DNA from: CAKSUT01 sp045542335 | GTDB taxonomy: Bacteria > Bacillota > Clostridia > Oscillospirales > CAG-382 | Reading direction: 5' to 3' | NCBI GenBank assembly: GCA_045542335.1 | Contig: JAZQKV010000064.1 | Location: forward strand, 12,284-76,283 | DNA: 64,000 bases | Part shown: piece after piece, positions 17,712-26,978 of the stretch | Layout: each line of letters opens with the position of its first letter | Numbering within the stretch: position 1 is the stretch's first letter | Translations under genes and position numbers: made by a program | The notes under the pieces: model-generated | Database searches by the model: none | What the model saw: only the letters and a program-made list of their open reading frames with translations | Told to the model about the DNA's origin: nothing

Positions 17712-18845
17712 TTACACATTTACAAAAATATGTTTTTCGGCACTTTTCTTTGCCGCAAGACAAAGCTTTGCGGAAAAAATGCCGTCGTTCAAGTCGCAGG
17801 CGGACACGCCACCCTCAAGGACGGATATGAAATCGTTGACGAGAAAACTGTCGCCGCCAAAGTGGTCGTTACCGCTTTTTATTTCAAAGGTTTCGGAGGA
17901 GTCGTTGAAGTGCCTGTGAAGAATGACATGGTTTTTGACCCAGTCAAATTCAACTGTGCCAAGGTGACCGATAAGTCTTGCACCCCTTGCACCGGCTCCC
18001 TTTCTCGCAACAAAGTTTTGGGTGTAAACTGCATGAACTCCGTTTTCATAAATGATAATGGCGCTGTCACTGTCCTCAATTGTTGCATCCTTGCCGTAAA
18101 CGCAATGGTCAAAGGGGGAGGTATCGCGGTTTGTGATGGGGGTGTAATCGGGACAGGTGACCTTTTTGTCACAGCTTCGACAGAATTTTCCCTCCGGCTC
18201 GCTCTGCCCGAAAATTACGCTTGAGCTTACGGCACAAATGCTCACCGGCTTGAGACCGCAAAGGTCGTTTATATAGTCGAAATCGTGTGTGGATTTTTGC
18301 AGGAACTGACCTGCTGTTTCACCGGCATCTCTGTACCACTTGTGATAGTAACCAATTCCGTAGCTCACATTGTTCCACGCTTGTATCTGCGAAAGTTTTC
18401 CGATTGCGCCTGAAGCAATTATCTCCTTGACCTTGTTCACATGAGCTGTCATGCGAAGCGGAAATGAAACCGTCACTCTCCTTGCTGCATCGGGAAACTT
18501 TTGAGCAAGGGCGCAAAGTGTGTCAAGATCGTCCTCATTTGTGCAAACCGGTTTTTCGAGGTAAAGCGGAATTCCCCTTTCAATAACTTTTTTTGCAAGA
18601 GACGTGTGCAGGGAACAGCGTGTGCCGATGCAAACACCGTCGGGCTTTACAGCTGAAAGCATGGAGTCCGCATCGGGGAAAAACATAATTTCCGATATAT
18701 CGTACCCTTGCTCTGTAAGCTCCTTTTTTATCTCGTCAATTCTTGGATCTGCAATGTAAGAAATACAGCATTTTCCCGTTTTGACAAGCAGATTTGAAAT
18801 GTGTGTCATTCGGGAACCTCTGCCTATAATGCCAAGCTTGAACAT
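17712..18845 (-). CDS. Gfo/Idh/MocA-family oxidoreductase
   Basis: An NAD(P)-dependent sugar dehydrogenase-type protein of 377 residues. The Rossmann segment LGIIGRGSRM is at residues 4-13, and the family motif LYLEKPVCTNEDDL (EKP) is near residue 94. The C-terminal sheet domain carries the catalytic-looking KSTHDFDYI near 184. Unusually it has a CRSCDKKVTCPDY cluster near residue 225, possibly metal-binding. It is the first gene of the operon leading into nagB-nagA-GH20 and diverges from an AraC regulator, so an amino-sugar or N-acetylhexosaminide substrate is inferred; some relatives hydrolyse GalNAc glycosides by an NAD mechanism. GGAGG precedes the ATG. Confidence 0.8.
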   Translation of the reverse strand: MFKLGIIGRGSRMTHISNLLVKTGKCCISYIADPRIDEIKKELTEQGYDISEIMFFPDADSMLSAVKPDGVCIGTRCSLHTSLAKKVIERGIPLYLEKPVCTNEDDLDTLCALAQKFPDAARRVTVSFPLRMTAHVNKVKEIIASGAIGKLSQIQAWNNVSYGIGYYHKWYRDAGETAGQFLQKSTHDFDYINDLCGLKPVSICAVSSSVIFGQSEPEGKFCRSCDKKVTCPDYTPITNRDTSPFDHCVYGKDATIEDSDSAIIIYENGVHAVYTQNFVARKGAGARGARLIGHLGTVEFDWVKNHVILHRHFNDSSETFEIKSGNDHFGGDSFLVNDFISVLEGGVSACDLNDGIFSAKLCLAAKKSAEKHIFVNV

Positions 18846-18982
18846 AAAAACCTCCGAAATAATACAATTGAAAAAGCATAGATGCTCTTTCTACTTTTAT
18901 TATATAAGTATAAATCAATTATATATCCTCTGACCCAAAAAGAAAAGTAACAATAATGCTGAAAAATAGCACAAATCTGCTA

Positions 18983-19011
18983 TTGCAAAAAAGCAAAAGG
19001 TGTGATATAAT
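18983..19011 (+). promoter_or_regulatory. Sigma-A promoter of the AraC regulator of the amino-sugar operon
   Basis: TTGCAA, 17 bases, TATAAT. Transcription would start near 19018, so the start codons upstream in the same frame cannot be used. Confidence 0.75.
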
Positions 19012-19045
19012 AGGGTATAAACATAATTTGAAACGAGGCAATCAA

Positions 19046-19861
19046 TTGTATCACAACGAATTTGAACCGGTTGACAAGTATCTGAGGGTAAATAACTGCG
19101 CGATTCAGTATCTCGGCGACACAGACCATTTAAGAATACGTCCGAACGGACGGCGTGATTTTCACATTCTCTATATCATGAGTGGAACTTGCCATGCTGT
19201 CGTCGGCGGAACCGGTTACACAGCAACCGAGGGAATGGTCATTCTTTTTCGCCCCGGAGAAAGACAGGAATACAGGTTTTTCAAACAGGACGATTCTGTT
19301 TCATTGTATATTCATTTTTGCGGTACGGGTTGCGAGGAATACCTTAAAAATCTTGGACTTTACGAACTTGGGTGTTTTTATGTGGGAAAAGAAAATGCCC
19401 TTGTGAATGCGCTTGAAAGCATGGTGCTTGCAAATGAACTTGGAGAAAGGGACGAGGATGTGTGCGCAAGCTATTTTCATCTTGCGCTTGCTCTTATGGC
19501 AAGGTCTGTGAAATATGGGACAGAGGCAAAACGGGTTGACGCAGTAGGAACGGCTGTTGAGTATATTGCCCGAAATCTTGCGGAAAACCGCCCAACAGAG
19601 TTTTATGCCGCCATGTGCCATATGTCCAAGAGCAGATTTGAGCATATTTTCAAGGAAATAATGGGCGTTGCGCCGAGAACTTATATTTTGAAATCCCGTG
19701 TTGATGCGGCAAAACGCCTTGTTGAAAACACGGATCTTTCCAATTGGGAGATTGCCGAAAGAGTTGGAATTGACGATCCGAATTATTTCGCGCGTGTCTT
19801 TAAGAAGTATGCCGGAATGACCGTTGGAGCATGGCGCAGGAAGAATTCTCATATTGTTTAA
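19046..19861 (+). CDS. AraC-family transcriptional regulator
   Basis: A 271-residue regulator with an N-terminal cupin-type sensing domain (about 1-140; ILYIMSGTCHAVVGG and ILFRPGERQEYRF are typical strands) and a C-terminal pair of helix-turn-helix motifs (about 165-268; SKSRFEHIFKEIMGVAPR and DDPNYFARVFKKYAGMTV). The open frame extends to 18956, but the promoter lies inside that part. The first suitable start after it is TTG at 19046, 7 bases after GAGG; this start is inferred. It is divergent from the Gfo/Idh-nagB-nagA-GH20 operon and is its most likely activator, responding to an amino sugar. Confidence 0.85.
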   Translation: MYHNEFEPVDKYLRVNNCAIQYLGDTDHLRIRPNGRRDFHILYIMSGTCHAVVGGTGYTATEGMVILFRPGERQEYRFFKQDDSVSLYIHFCGTGCEEYLKNLGLYELGCFYVGKENALVNALESMVLANELGERDEDVCASYFHLALALMARSVKYGTEAKRVDAVGTAVEYIARNLAENRPTEFYAAMCHMSKSRFEHIFKEIMGVAPRTYILKSRVDAAKRLVENTDLSNWEIAERVGIDDPNYFARVFKKYAGMTVGAWRRKNSHIV

Positions 19862-19916
19862 TGAAATTGTACAATATGCACAAAAAACTCTTGAAAATTA
19901 TGAGCAATATTACATA

Positions 19917-19945
19917 TTGCATAAATCTGCAAATTGTAGTATAAT
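19917..19945 (+). promoter_or_regulatory. Sigma-A promoter of the EF-G-like gene
   Basis: TTGCAT, 17 bases, TATAAT. The leader is about 150 bases and carries a hairpin (CGGTGA/TCACCG, 20063-20086) just before the GGAAGGAG ribosome site, which might tune translation. Confidence 0.7.
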
Positions 19946-20104
19946 AGTAACAGTATACGGAAGTTAGCATTTTTCAGTTGTATCCATGAGGAATATTTCA
20001 GTTTTCCAAAACAGGTCATGCAAAAGGTTCTATGTTGCTTTGTACACTAATAAGTATAATTTCGGTGAAACAAAAATCCATCACCGCAGGAAGGAGAATT
20101 TTCA

Positions 20105-22180
20105 ATGGCGAATTTAAGCACAACAGTAGATAAAATAAGGAACGTGGCACTTTTGGGTCACGGCGGAAACGGAAAGACCTCTTTGACAGAGGCTATGCTT
20201 TATCTCGCAAAGGAAACAGACAGATTAGGAAAGGTTGCCGACGGAAACACAGTGTCCGACTATGACCCCGAAGAAATCAAGAGAAAGTTCTCTCTTTCCG
20301 CTTCTGTTGCTCCGTTTTACTGGAAAGAAAAGAAGATTAACATAATTGATTGCCCCGGCTATCTTGATTTTGTGGGCGAAGCAGTTCAGGCTCTGAGAGT
20401 TTGCGGATGCGCACTTATCGTTATGGACGCAAAGAGTGGCGTTGACGTTGGAAGTGAGCTTGCATGGGATTATGCAACAGAGGCTCAGGTTCCTAAGGCG
20501 TTCTTTATCAACAAGATGGACGACGAAAACGCAAACTTCGGTAACACACTTGAGGAAATGCGTGAAAAGTTCGGTCTTGCGGTTTGCCCCATTGCAATTC
20601 CGATTATCGTTGACAGAAAGCCTCTTGGTTATGCTGACCTTGTTGAAATGAAGGGTTATGAATATGCAAGCGGCGGCGCAGTTAAGCCTATGGATATCCC
20701 CGAAGCAAGCATGGAAAAGATCAACCGCTTCAGAGACATGCTTATGGAGTCCCTTGCAGAAACCTCCGATGAACTCATGGAAAAGTATTTTGCAGGCGAG
20801 GACTTTACACTTGACGAAATGCATAAGGCTCTTGCAGATGGCATTATCGCCGGCACAATTGCCCCCGTTATGGTCGGCTCTTGCGCAACTCTTGCAGGTA
20901 TCACAGAGCTTATGAACGTTATTGCGGCATCTTTCCCGTCTCCCACGGAAAGAAAGCCCGAAAAGGATGCCGACGGAGAATTCATGCCCTCCGGTCCCGC
21001 TGTTCCCACATCTGTATTTGTATTTAAGACAGTTGCAGACCCGTTTGTTGGTAAGATGTCCTATTTCAAGGTTATGAGTGGTAGCCTTAAGAAAGACACA
21101 GTTCTCGGAAATCTCACAACCGGTCAGCAGGAAAAGTTTGCTCATATTTACGTTATAAAGGGCAAGAAGCAGGTTGAAACAGATGAGCTTTGCTGCGGCG
21201 ACATCGGTGTAACAACAAAGCTTGTTTACACAAATACCAACGACACTCTCGGCGGCACACGTCCTTATAAGAAGATCGAGTATCCCGAACCTTTCCTTAA
21301 CAAAGCGGTTAACCCCAAGGCAAAGGGCGATGAGGACAAGATTTCCTCCGGTATTTCCAAGCTTCTCGAAGAAGACCTCACAATCAAATTTGAAAATAAC
21401 GCAGAAACCAAGCAGATGGTTCTCTATGGTCTCGGCGAACAGCACCTTGACATAATCCTTGCAAAGCTCAAGACACGCTTTGGCGTTTCTGTTGACCTTT
21501 CAACACCCATTATTGCATACCGTGAAACAATCAAGAAGAGTGTTCAGGTTGAAGGTAAACACAAGAAGCAGTCCGGTGGTAGCGGACAGTATGGTCACGT
21601 TAAGATTACATTCTCTCCCGGCGAAGCAGACGGCCTCACATTTACACAGAGCGTTGTCGGCGGAAGCGTGCCCAAGGGATATTATCCCGCAGTTGAAAAG
21701 GGCCTTCAGGAAGCAATGCTCAAGGGCGTTCTTGCAGGTTACCCTGTTGTAAATCTTGCGGCAGACCTGTTTGACGGTTCATATCACCCTGTTGACTCCA
21801 ATGAAATCTCCTTTAAGCTTGCGGCAAAGCTCGCTTATAAAGAAGGTCTTCCCAAGGCCAACCCCGTTATTCTTGAACCCGTTGGCTCTTTGTTTGTTAC
21901 CATTCCCGACAGCCTTGTTGGTGATGTTATTGGTGACCTCAACAAGAGAAGAGGCAGAGTTATCGGTATGACTCCTGCTGACGGCAAGAAAGCATACACA
22001 GTTGTTGAAGCTGAGGTTCCCACCTCCGAAATGGGCGACTATACAATAAATCTTCGTGCAATGTCACAGGGCAGAGGTAAGTTCGTGTTCAGATTCCTGC
22101 GCTATGATGAAGCTCCCGGTCAGGTTTCCGTTAAGGTTATCGAAGAAGCAAAGAAGAGAGCAGAGGCTGAAGAAAAGTAA
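20105..22180 (+). CDS. Elongation factor G-like GTPase (EF-G paralogue)
   Basis: A 691-residue five-domain translation-factor GTPase: G domain about 1-275, domain II to about 385, domains III-V to the end (with GGSGQYGHVKI at about 490). The P-loop reads GHGGNGKTS (18-26) where true EF-G has GHVDHGKTT. G3 reads DCPGYLDF (82-89) where canonical factors have DTPGHVDF, so the catalytic His is Tyr86. G4 is NKMD (136-139). This pattern fits the EF-G-like/EF-G2 branch rather than housekeeping FusA or a tetracycline protection protein. No rpsL-rpsG-tuf genes lie around it, as expected for a paralogue. Whether it translocates, rescues or recycles ribosomes is unknown. It has its own promoter and terminator. 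Confidence 0.87.
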   Translation: MANLSTTVDKIRNVALLGHGGNGKTSLTEAMLYLAKETDRLGKVADGNTVSDYDPEEIKRKFSLSASVAPFYWKEKKINIIDCPGYLDFVGEAVQALRVCGCALIVMDAKSGVDVGSELAWDYATEAQVPKAFFINKMDDENANFGNTLEEMREKFGLAVCPIAIPIIVDRKPLGYADLVEMKGYEYASGGAVKPMDIPEASMEKINRFRDMLMESLAETSDELMEKYFAGEDFTLDEMHKALADGIIAGTIAPVMVGSCATLAGITELMNVIAASFPSPTERKPEKDADGEFMPSGPAVPTSVFVFKTVADPFVGKMSYFKVMSGSLKKDTVLGNLTTGQQEKFAHIYVIKGKKQVETDELCCGDIGVTTKLVYTNTNDTLGGTRPYKKIEYPEPFLNKAVNPKAKGDEDKISSGISKLLEEDLTIKFENNAETKQMVLYGLGEQHLDIILAKLKTRFGVSVDLSTPIIAYRETIKKSVQVEGKHKKQSGGSGQYGHVKITFSPGEADGLTFTQSVVGGSVPKGYYPAVEKGLQEAMLKGVLAGYPVVNLAADLFDGSYHPVDSNEISFKLAAKLAYKEGLPKANPVILEPVGSLFVTIPDSLVGDVIGDLNKRRGRVIGMTPADGKKAYTVVEAEVPTSEMGDYTINLRAMSQGRGKFVFRFLRYDEAPGQVSVKVIEEAKKRAEAEEK

Positions 22181-22227
22181 TAATCTTGCGGCTTAACAAA
22201 GGCTAATAAGTGATTTAAAGCTTTATG

Positions 22228-22261
22228 AGTGGTTCCGATTTGATTCGGAGCCACTTTTTTG
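22228..22261 (+). terminator. Terminator of the EF-G-like gene
   Basis: GTGGTTCCGA pairs with TCGGAGCCAC around a short loop, followed by TTTTTTGC. The rest of the gap (22262-22481) is AT-rich with no gene; a lone TATAAT at 22441-22446 may be the -10 of the next gene, without a clear -35. Confidence 0.85.
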
Positions 22262-22481
22262 CATATATAAACAATATGTGCTGAGAAAATCACATAAAAT
22301 TACCATTTTCGACTTCTTAACGCAATCTTAACATCCAAAGCAGAAAATGGCTTGAAAAGGCAAAAAAGTTTTCAGAATGTCGCAATTCAATTAATGTTTT
22401 GGTTGTACCATATATTTTATGGAAAGATGCTTATATATTATATAATAACAGTGTATTTTTAAATGAATTTAAGAGGTAGAA

Positions 22482-25400
22482 ATGGCAAAGGAAAAATTGT
22501 ATTATCTCGGTATAGACATTGGTTCAACAACGGCAAAAATAGTGCTGCTTGACAACAATAATAAGGTTGTTTATCAAAAATACCAGCGACATATGTCAAG
22601 AGTGCGCGAAACAACGCTGAAAATTCTTTCTGAAATGAGAGACGAGCTTTTTTGCGAGTATTCTGACACCGACAGTCATGGTGAAGCAAGCGAAAACAGC
22701 CGTGTAAATATGGAAAAAGTGTCGGTGAAAACGGCGATTTCCGGCTCTGCGGGACTTGGTGTTGCCGAAAGTGCGGGGATCTCTTTCGTTCAGGAGGTTT
22801 ATGCAACAGGTGAGGTTGTTTCAAAACTTGCTCCCGACACAGGCGTAGTTATTGAACTTGGCGGAGAAGATGCAAAGGTCATTTTTTACAAGGGCGGCGT
22901 TGACGAGCGAATGAACGGAACTTGCGCCGGTGGAACAGGGGCTTTTATAGATCAGATGGCGGTGCTTCTTGACATGACCGCTGACGAAATGGATGCTGAA
23001 AGCCTTAAGGCAACAAGAATTTACCCAATTGCTTCCCGTTGCGGAGTTTTTGCAAAGACGGATATTCAGCCGCTTCTCAATCAGGGTGCAAGCAAGGCGG
23101 ACATTGCCGCAAGTATTTATCAGGCGGTTGTTAACCAGACAATCACCGGACTTATAAGAGGAAGCAAAATTGAGGGCAAGGTCATGTTTTTAGGAGGACC
23201 TCTTTACTATTGCGCAGGTCTTCAGAAACGCTTCTGTGAAACTCTTAAGCTCGATGGAGAAAACGCAATTTTCCCGCAGTATGGCCTTTATTCCGTTGCG
23301 CTTGGTGCGGCAATGTATGCTGCGGAACAGGCAAAGGTGCGTAGCCTTGACGATGTTATAAACAGCATTTCACAGAGTGCAAAGAAAGAGAAAAAAGGCA
23401 GCGACAGACTTCCTCCTCTTTTTGAAAATGAGGCGGAATATGTCGAATTCTGCCGTCGACACGAAAGTGCTTCTGTGGCGCAGAAGGATATTTCAGAATA
23501 TAGCGGCAATGCCTGGCTCGGAATTGACTGCGGAAGCACAACCACAAAGCTTTGCCTTGTTGGTGAGGACAAATCGATTATTTATTCCTTTTACAACTCG
23601 AACAAGGGAAATCCTGTTTCTCTTGTCAGAGAGGTTCTCATGGAAATCCGTCGCCTCTGTGGTGCCAGAATAACAATTTGCGGTTGTTCCGTTACAGGCT
23701 ACGGAGAGGAGCTTATCAAAAATGCGTTCCATGCTGATGAGGGCGTTGTTGAAACTATTGCGCATTACACCGCCGCAAAGCATTTTCAACCTGATGTTGA
23801 CTTTATTCTTGACATCGGAGGTCAGGATATAAAGTGCTTCAAAATAAGAAACGGCGCAATTGACGGCATAATGCTCAACGAAGCCTGCTCGTCGGGATGC
23901 GGTTCGTTTATTGAAACATTTGCCAAATCCATGGGTTATGAAGTGGCAGATTTTGCCGAAAGAGGACTCCATGGCAAAGCACCTGTTAATCTTGGCTCAA
24001 GATGTACCGTGTTTATGAACTCATCTGTCAAACAGTCACAGAAAGATGGTGCATCTGTCGAAGATATTTCCGCAGGACTTTCCATAAGCGTTGTGAAAAA
24101 TGCTATATACAAGGTTATCCGTGCGGCATCCCCGGAGGAACTGGGCAAAAACATTGTTGTTCAGGGCGGCACATTTTATAACAATGCTGTGCTTCGGGCA
24201 TTTGAAAACGAAATCGGAAGAAATGTTATACGTCCGTCCGTTGCAGGACTTATGGGAGCATATGGTGCGGCACTTCATATAAGAAAATGCGAAAAAAGCA
24301 CACTTCTTTCGCTTGACGAGCTTGAAAGCTTCACACATGAATCAACCTCGGCGGTTTGTAAAGGCTGTGCAAATGCCTGCCACCTCACCGTCAATAAGTT
24401 TGCCGATGGAAAACGCTTTATTTCGGGCAATCAATGTGAAAAGGGACTCGGACTTGCTAAAACACAACCGCTTCCGAACTTGTATGCGTGGAAAAGAGAG
24501 TATTTTGAAAGCCTGAAACCGTCGTGCCCCGACGGAAAAGCTTCACGGGGAAAAATCGCACTTCCCATGGCTCTTTCTGTTTATGAGCTTGCGCCACTCT
24601 GGCATGAGTTTTTTTCAAGGCTTGGCTTTGAGGTGCATTTTTCTTCCCTTTCAACGAGGGCGACATATGAAAAAGGTCAGTTCACAATTCCCTCGGACAC
24701 AGCTTGTTACCCTGCAAAAATAATGCATGGTCACATGGAGGAGCTTATCGAAAAGGGCTTCAAAACCATATTTTATCCCGGACTTACATATAATGTTGAT
24801 GAACACGCCGGAGATAATCACTATAATTGTCCCGTTGTTGCATATTATGCAGAGCTTCTTGACAACAACATGGAAAACCTTGAGGACATAAACTTTCTCT
24901 ATCCGTATCTCAGCGTTGACAGTCCCCGTGATCTCACAAGAACAATTCTTTCCTGCCTTGAAAAGCTTTGCCCGGGTATTACCAAAAAGGAGATTCTTTG
25001 TGCGGCAAATCATGCTTTTGCGGCATATAAGGCATACACCGATGAGGTGGAAAGAAAGGGTGCAGAGGCACTTGAATTTGCAAGGGCAAACGGCAAGCGC
25101 ATAATGATTCTTGCGGGTCGTCCGTATCATATTGATCCGGAGGTGTGCCACGGAATAGACAAGCTTGCAAATTCCCTCGGCTTTGTTGTTGTGAGCGAGG
25201 ACAGCGTTTGCAAACTTGCCCCTGTTCAGCACGTCCGTGTGCTTGACCAATGGACTTTCCATGCAAGGCTTTACAGAGCAGCTGCCTTTGCAGCGCAAAA
25301 TGATGATGTTGAGCTTGTTCAGCTTGTGTCCTTTGGCTGTGGTGTTGATGCAATAACCACCGATGAATGTCGTGACATACTCGAAAAGGGCGGCAAGTAT

Positions 25401-25493
25401 TATACGCAGATTAAAATTGACGAAATAACAAATCTCGGAGCTGTGAAAATAAGACTTCGCAGTCTTCTTGGCGCACTTGACGAGAAAAAATGA
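22482..25493 (+). CDS. 2-hydroxyacyl-CoA dehydratase activase (BcrAD/BadFG ATPase, two ASKHA domains)
   Basis: Relatives of HgdC use ATP to push a low-potential electron from ferredoxin or flavodoxin into a 2-hydroxyacyl-CoA dehydratase. The 1003-residue protein has two actin-like ATPase domains: GIDIGSTTAK at residues 9-18 with NGTCAGGTGAFIDQM near 145, and GIDCGSTTTK near 347 with NEACSSGCGSFIE near 465. The conserved cysteines in the second motif of each could bridge a [4Fe-4S] cluster. From about 660 a third region (VYELAPLWHEFFSRLGFEV, DTACYPAKIMHGH) belongs to the DUF2229-type dehydratase-related part. The stop is TGA overlapping an ATG (ATGA). In many clostridia this protein is one chain with the next gene's product. 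Substrate and physiological role are unknown. Confidence 0.85.
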   Translation: MAKEKLYYLGIDIGSTTAKIVLLDNNNKVVYQKYQRHMSRVRETTLKILSEMRDELFCEYSDTDSHGEASENSRVNMEKVSVKTAISGSAGLGVAESAGISFVQEVYATGEVVSKLAPDTGVVIELGGEDAKVIFYKGGVDERMNGTCAGGTGAFIDQMAVLLDMTADEMDAESLKATRIYPIASRCGVFAKTDIQPLLNQGASKADIAASIYQAVVNQTITGLIRGSKIEGKVMFLGGPLYYCAGLQKRFCETLKLDGENAIFPQYGLYSVALGAAMYAAEQAKVRSLDDVINSISQSAKKEKKGSDRLPPLFENEAEYVEFCRRHESASVAQKDISEYSGNAWLGIDCGSTTTKLCLVGEDKSIIYSFYNSNKGNPVSLVREVLMEIRRLCGARITICGCSVTGYGEELIKNAFHADEGVVETIAHYTAAKHFQPDVDFILDIGGQDIKCFKIRNGAIDGIMLNEACSSGCGSFIETFAKSMGYEVADFAERGLHGKAPVNLGSRCTVFMNSSVKQSQKDGASVEDISAGLSISVVKNAIYKVIRAASPEELGKNIVVQGGTFYNNAVLRAFENEIGRNVIRPSVAGLMGAYGAALHIRKCEKSTLLSLDELESFTHESTSAVCKGCANACHLTVNKFADGKRFISGNQCEKGLGLAKTQPLPNLYAWKREYFESLKPSCPDGKASRGKIALPMALSVYELAPLWHEFFSRLGFEVHFSSLSTRATYEKGQFTIPSDTACYPAKIMHGHMEELIEKGFKTIFYPGLTYNVDEHAGDNHYNCPVVAYYAELLDNNMENLEDINFLYPYLSVDSPRDLTRTILSCLEKLCPGITKKEILCAANHAFAAYKAYTDEVERKGAEALEFARANGKRIMILAGRPYHIDPEVCHGIDKLANSLGFVVVSEDSVCKLAPVQHVRVLDQWTFHARLYRAAAFAAQNDDVELVQLVSFGCGVDAITTDECRDILEKGGKYYTQIKIDEITNLGAVKIRLRSLLGALDEKK

Positions 25494-25562
25494 TTGCTTT
25501 ACAGAGGGTGCAAAACGCATCTGTTGCCACGATGGCGAAAACGGAAAGGAATATTTACCAAT

Positions 25563-26906
25563 ATGCAGGATAGAACATATCTCCCTTTTACGGAGAAAAT
25601 GAAAAAGGATTACACAATCCTTGTTCCGAATATGCTGCCGCTTCATTTCAAACTCATAATGAGCGTTATGAAGACATATGGCTACAACATGGAACTGCTT
25701 GAAACGAACGGTCCGCAGATTGCCGAAACAGGTCTTAAATATACCCATAATGACACCTGTTACCCTGCCATTCTTGTTATCGGACAGTTTATGGACGCGC
25801 TTCTTTCGGGAAAATATGACACCCACAAGGTTGCGCTCATAATGTTCCAGACAGGCGGTGGTTGTCGTGCCTCGAATTACATATCCCTTATACGAAAGGC
25901 TCTCGCAAAGGCGGGCATGGATTATATTCCCGTTATTTCCATGAGCTTCTCCGGACTTGAAAAGCATCCCGGCTTTAAGCTTACCCCCGGAATGCTTATG
26001 AAGATTTTCTTCGCCGGACTTTGCGGAGACGTTATGATGAGCCTTGTGAATCAGGTGCGCCCATATGAGCTGAATCGTGGCGATGCCGAGACACTTGCAG
26101 AAAAGATTACCGCCGAAATCGGCAAGGAAATGGGCGAATCAAAGAGGCTGCCATACAAAAAGGTCAGAGGGTATTATGAAAAAATAACAAGAGAATTTGA
26201 AAAAATCTCCATGAGAAACGAAAGGGATGCCGTGAGAGTGGGAATTGTCGGGGAAATCTTCGTCAAGTATTCTCCACTTGCCAATAACGACCTTGAACGC
26301 TTCCTCGTAAGTGAGGGCGCAGAGCCGGTTGTCCCCGGACTTATTGATTTCATGCTCTATATGATTTACAACGGCATAAGCGAATACCGTATCTATAAAC
26401 GTGGTGCAAAAGCGTACCCGATTTATTGCCTTGCATATAAAATCTTGTGCAAGGAGAAGCGGAAAATCGGAAGAATTATTGCCGAAAGCGGCGTGTTCCG
26501 CCCGTGGGAGCCTTTTGAAAACGTGGTTGAAATCGCCGAAAGCGTTATAAGCACAGCGGTTAAAATGGGCGAGGGCTGGCTTCTCACGGCAGAAATGCTT
26601 GAGCTTGCCGAATCGGGTTGTAAAGGCGTTGTATGTACACAGCCTTTCGGATGCCTTCCCAATCACATTTGCGGAAAAGGTATGATGAAGCCCATAAAGC
26701 AATTGATTCCCGAAGTCAACATTGTTGCAATTGACTATGATGCCGGCGCAAGCCGTGTTAATCAGGAAAACAGACTTAAATTGATGCTTTCAAATGCAAC
26801 AAAGAAAACTCCTGTAAAATCACCTTGTGAATCTCAAGCGGATGTCACTTCCGAGAGTGAGTTGGCAACGCCATCGGAAATAATAACTGAAAAAGTATTA
26901 AACTGA
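25563..26906 (+). CDS. 2-hydroxyacyl-CoA dehydratase-related protein (HgdB/DUF2229-like), possible 5' frameshift
   Basis: A 447-residue partner of the preceding activase, resembling dehydratase subunits that bind a [4Fe-4S] cluster. Seen: THNDTCYPAILVIGQF near 62, FQTGGGCRASNY near 97, a GEIFVKYSPLANNDLERFL segment near 225 and CTQPFGCLPNHICGKG near 358, with cysteines that could hold the cluster. The start at 25563 is used because GGAAAGGAA lies 8-10 bases upstream. It is in the same frame as the activase, separated by one TGA and 23 codons. A third frame across the gap, starting with the ATG of ATGATTGCT at 25490, reads 27 protein-like codons before a stop at 25571, so the true N-terminus may have been split by an indel. 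Confidence 0.75.
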   Translation: MQDRTYLPFTEKMKKDYTILVPNMLPLHFKLIMSVMKTYGYNMELLETNGPQIAETGLKYTHNDTCYPAILVIGQFMDALLSGKYDTHKVALIMFQTGGGCRASNYISLIRKALAKAGMDYIPVISMSFSGLEKHPGFKLTPGMLMKIFFAGLCGDVMMSLVNQVRPYELNRGDAETLAEKITAEIGKEMGESKRLPYKKVRGYYEKITREFEKISMRNERDAVRVGIVGEIFVKYSPLANNDLERFLVSEGAEPVVPGLIDFMLYMIYNGISEYRIYKRGAKAYPIYCLAYKILCKEKRKIGRIIAESGVFRPWEPFENVVEIAESVISTAVKMGEGWLLTAEMLELAESGCKGVVCTQPFGCLPNHICGKGMMKPIKQLIPEVNIVAIDYDAGASRVNQENRLKLMLSNATKKTPVKSPCESQADVTSESELATPSEIITEKVLN

Positions 26907-26910
26907 CAAC

Positions 26911-26950
26911 AAAAAGTGCACAAATCCGTTTTTAACGGACTTGTGCACTT
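26911..26950. terminator. Bidirectional terminator between the dehydratase gene and murI
   Basis: AAAGTGCACAA-TCCGTT pairs with AACGGA-TTGTGCACTTT around a T-rich loop; T-rich or A-rich tracts flank both sides, so it can serve the converging genes. Confidence 0.8.
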
Positions 26951-26978
26951 TGATTTATCCTTGTCAGATTGACAAGAA

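Noticed and set aside
20225..21445. A 406-codon minus-strand frame inside the EF-G-like gene
   Set aside because: Antisense shadow of a well conserved translation factor gene; no ribosome site or recognisable protein.
24651..25967. A 438-codon minus-strand frame across the activase/dehydratase junction
   Set aside because: Composition is that of an antisense frame (Cys, His, Asn rich) and it overlaps two conserved plus-strand genes.
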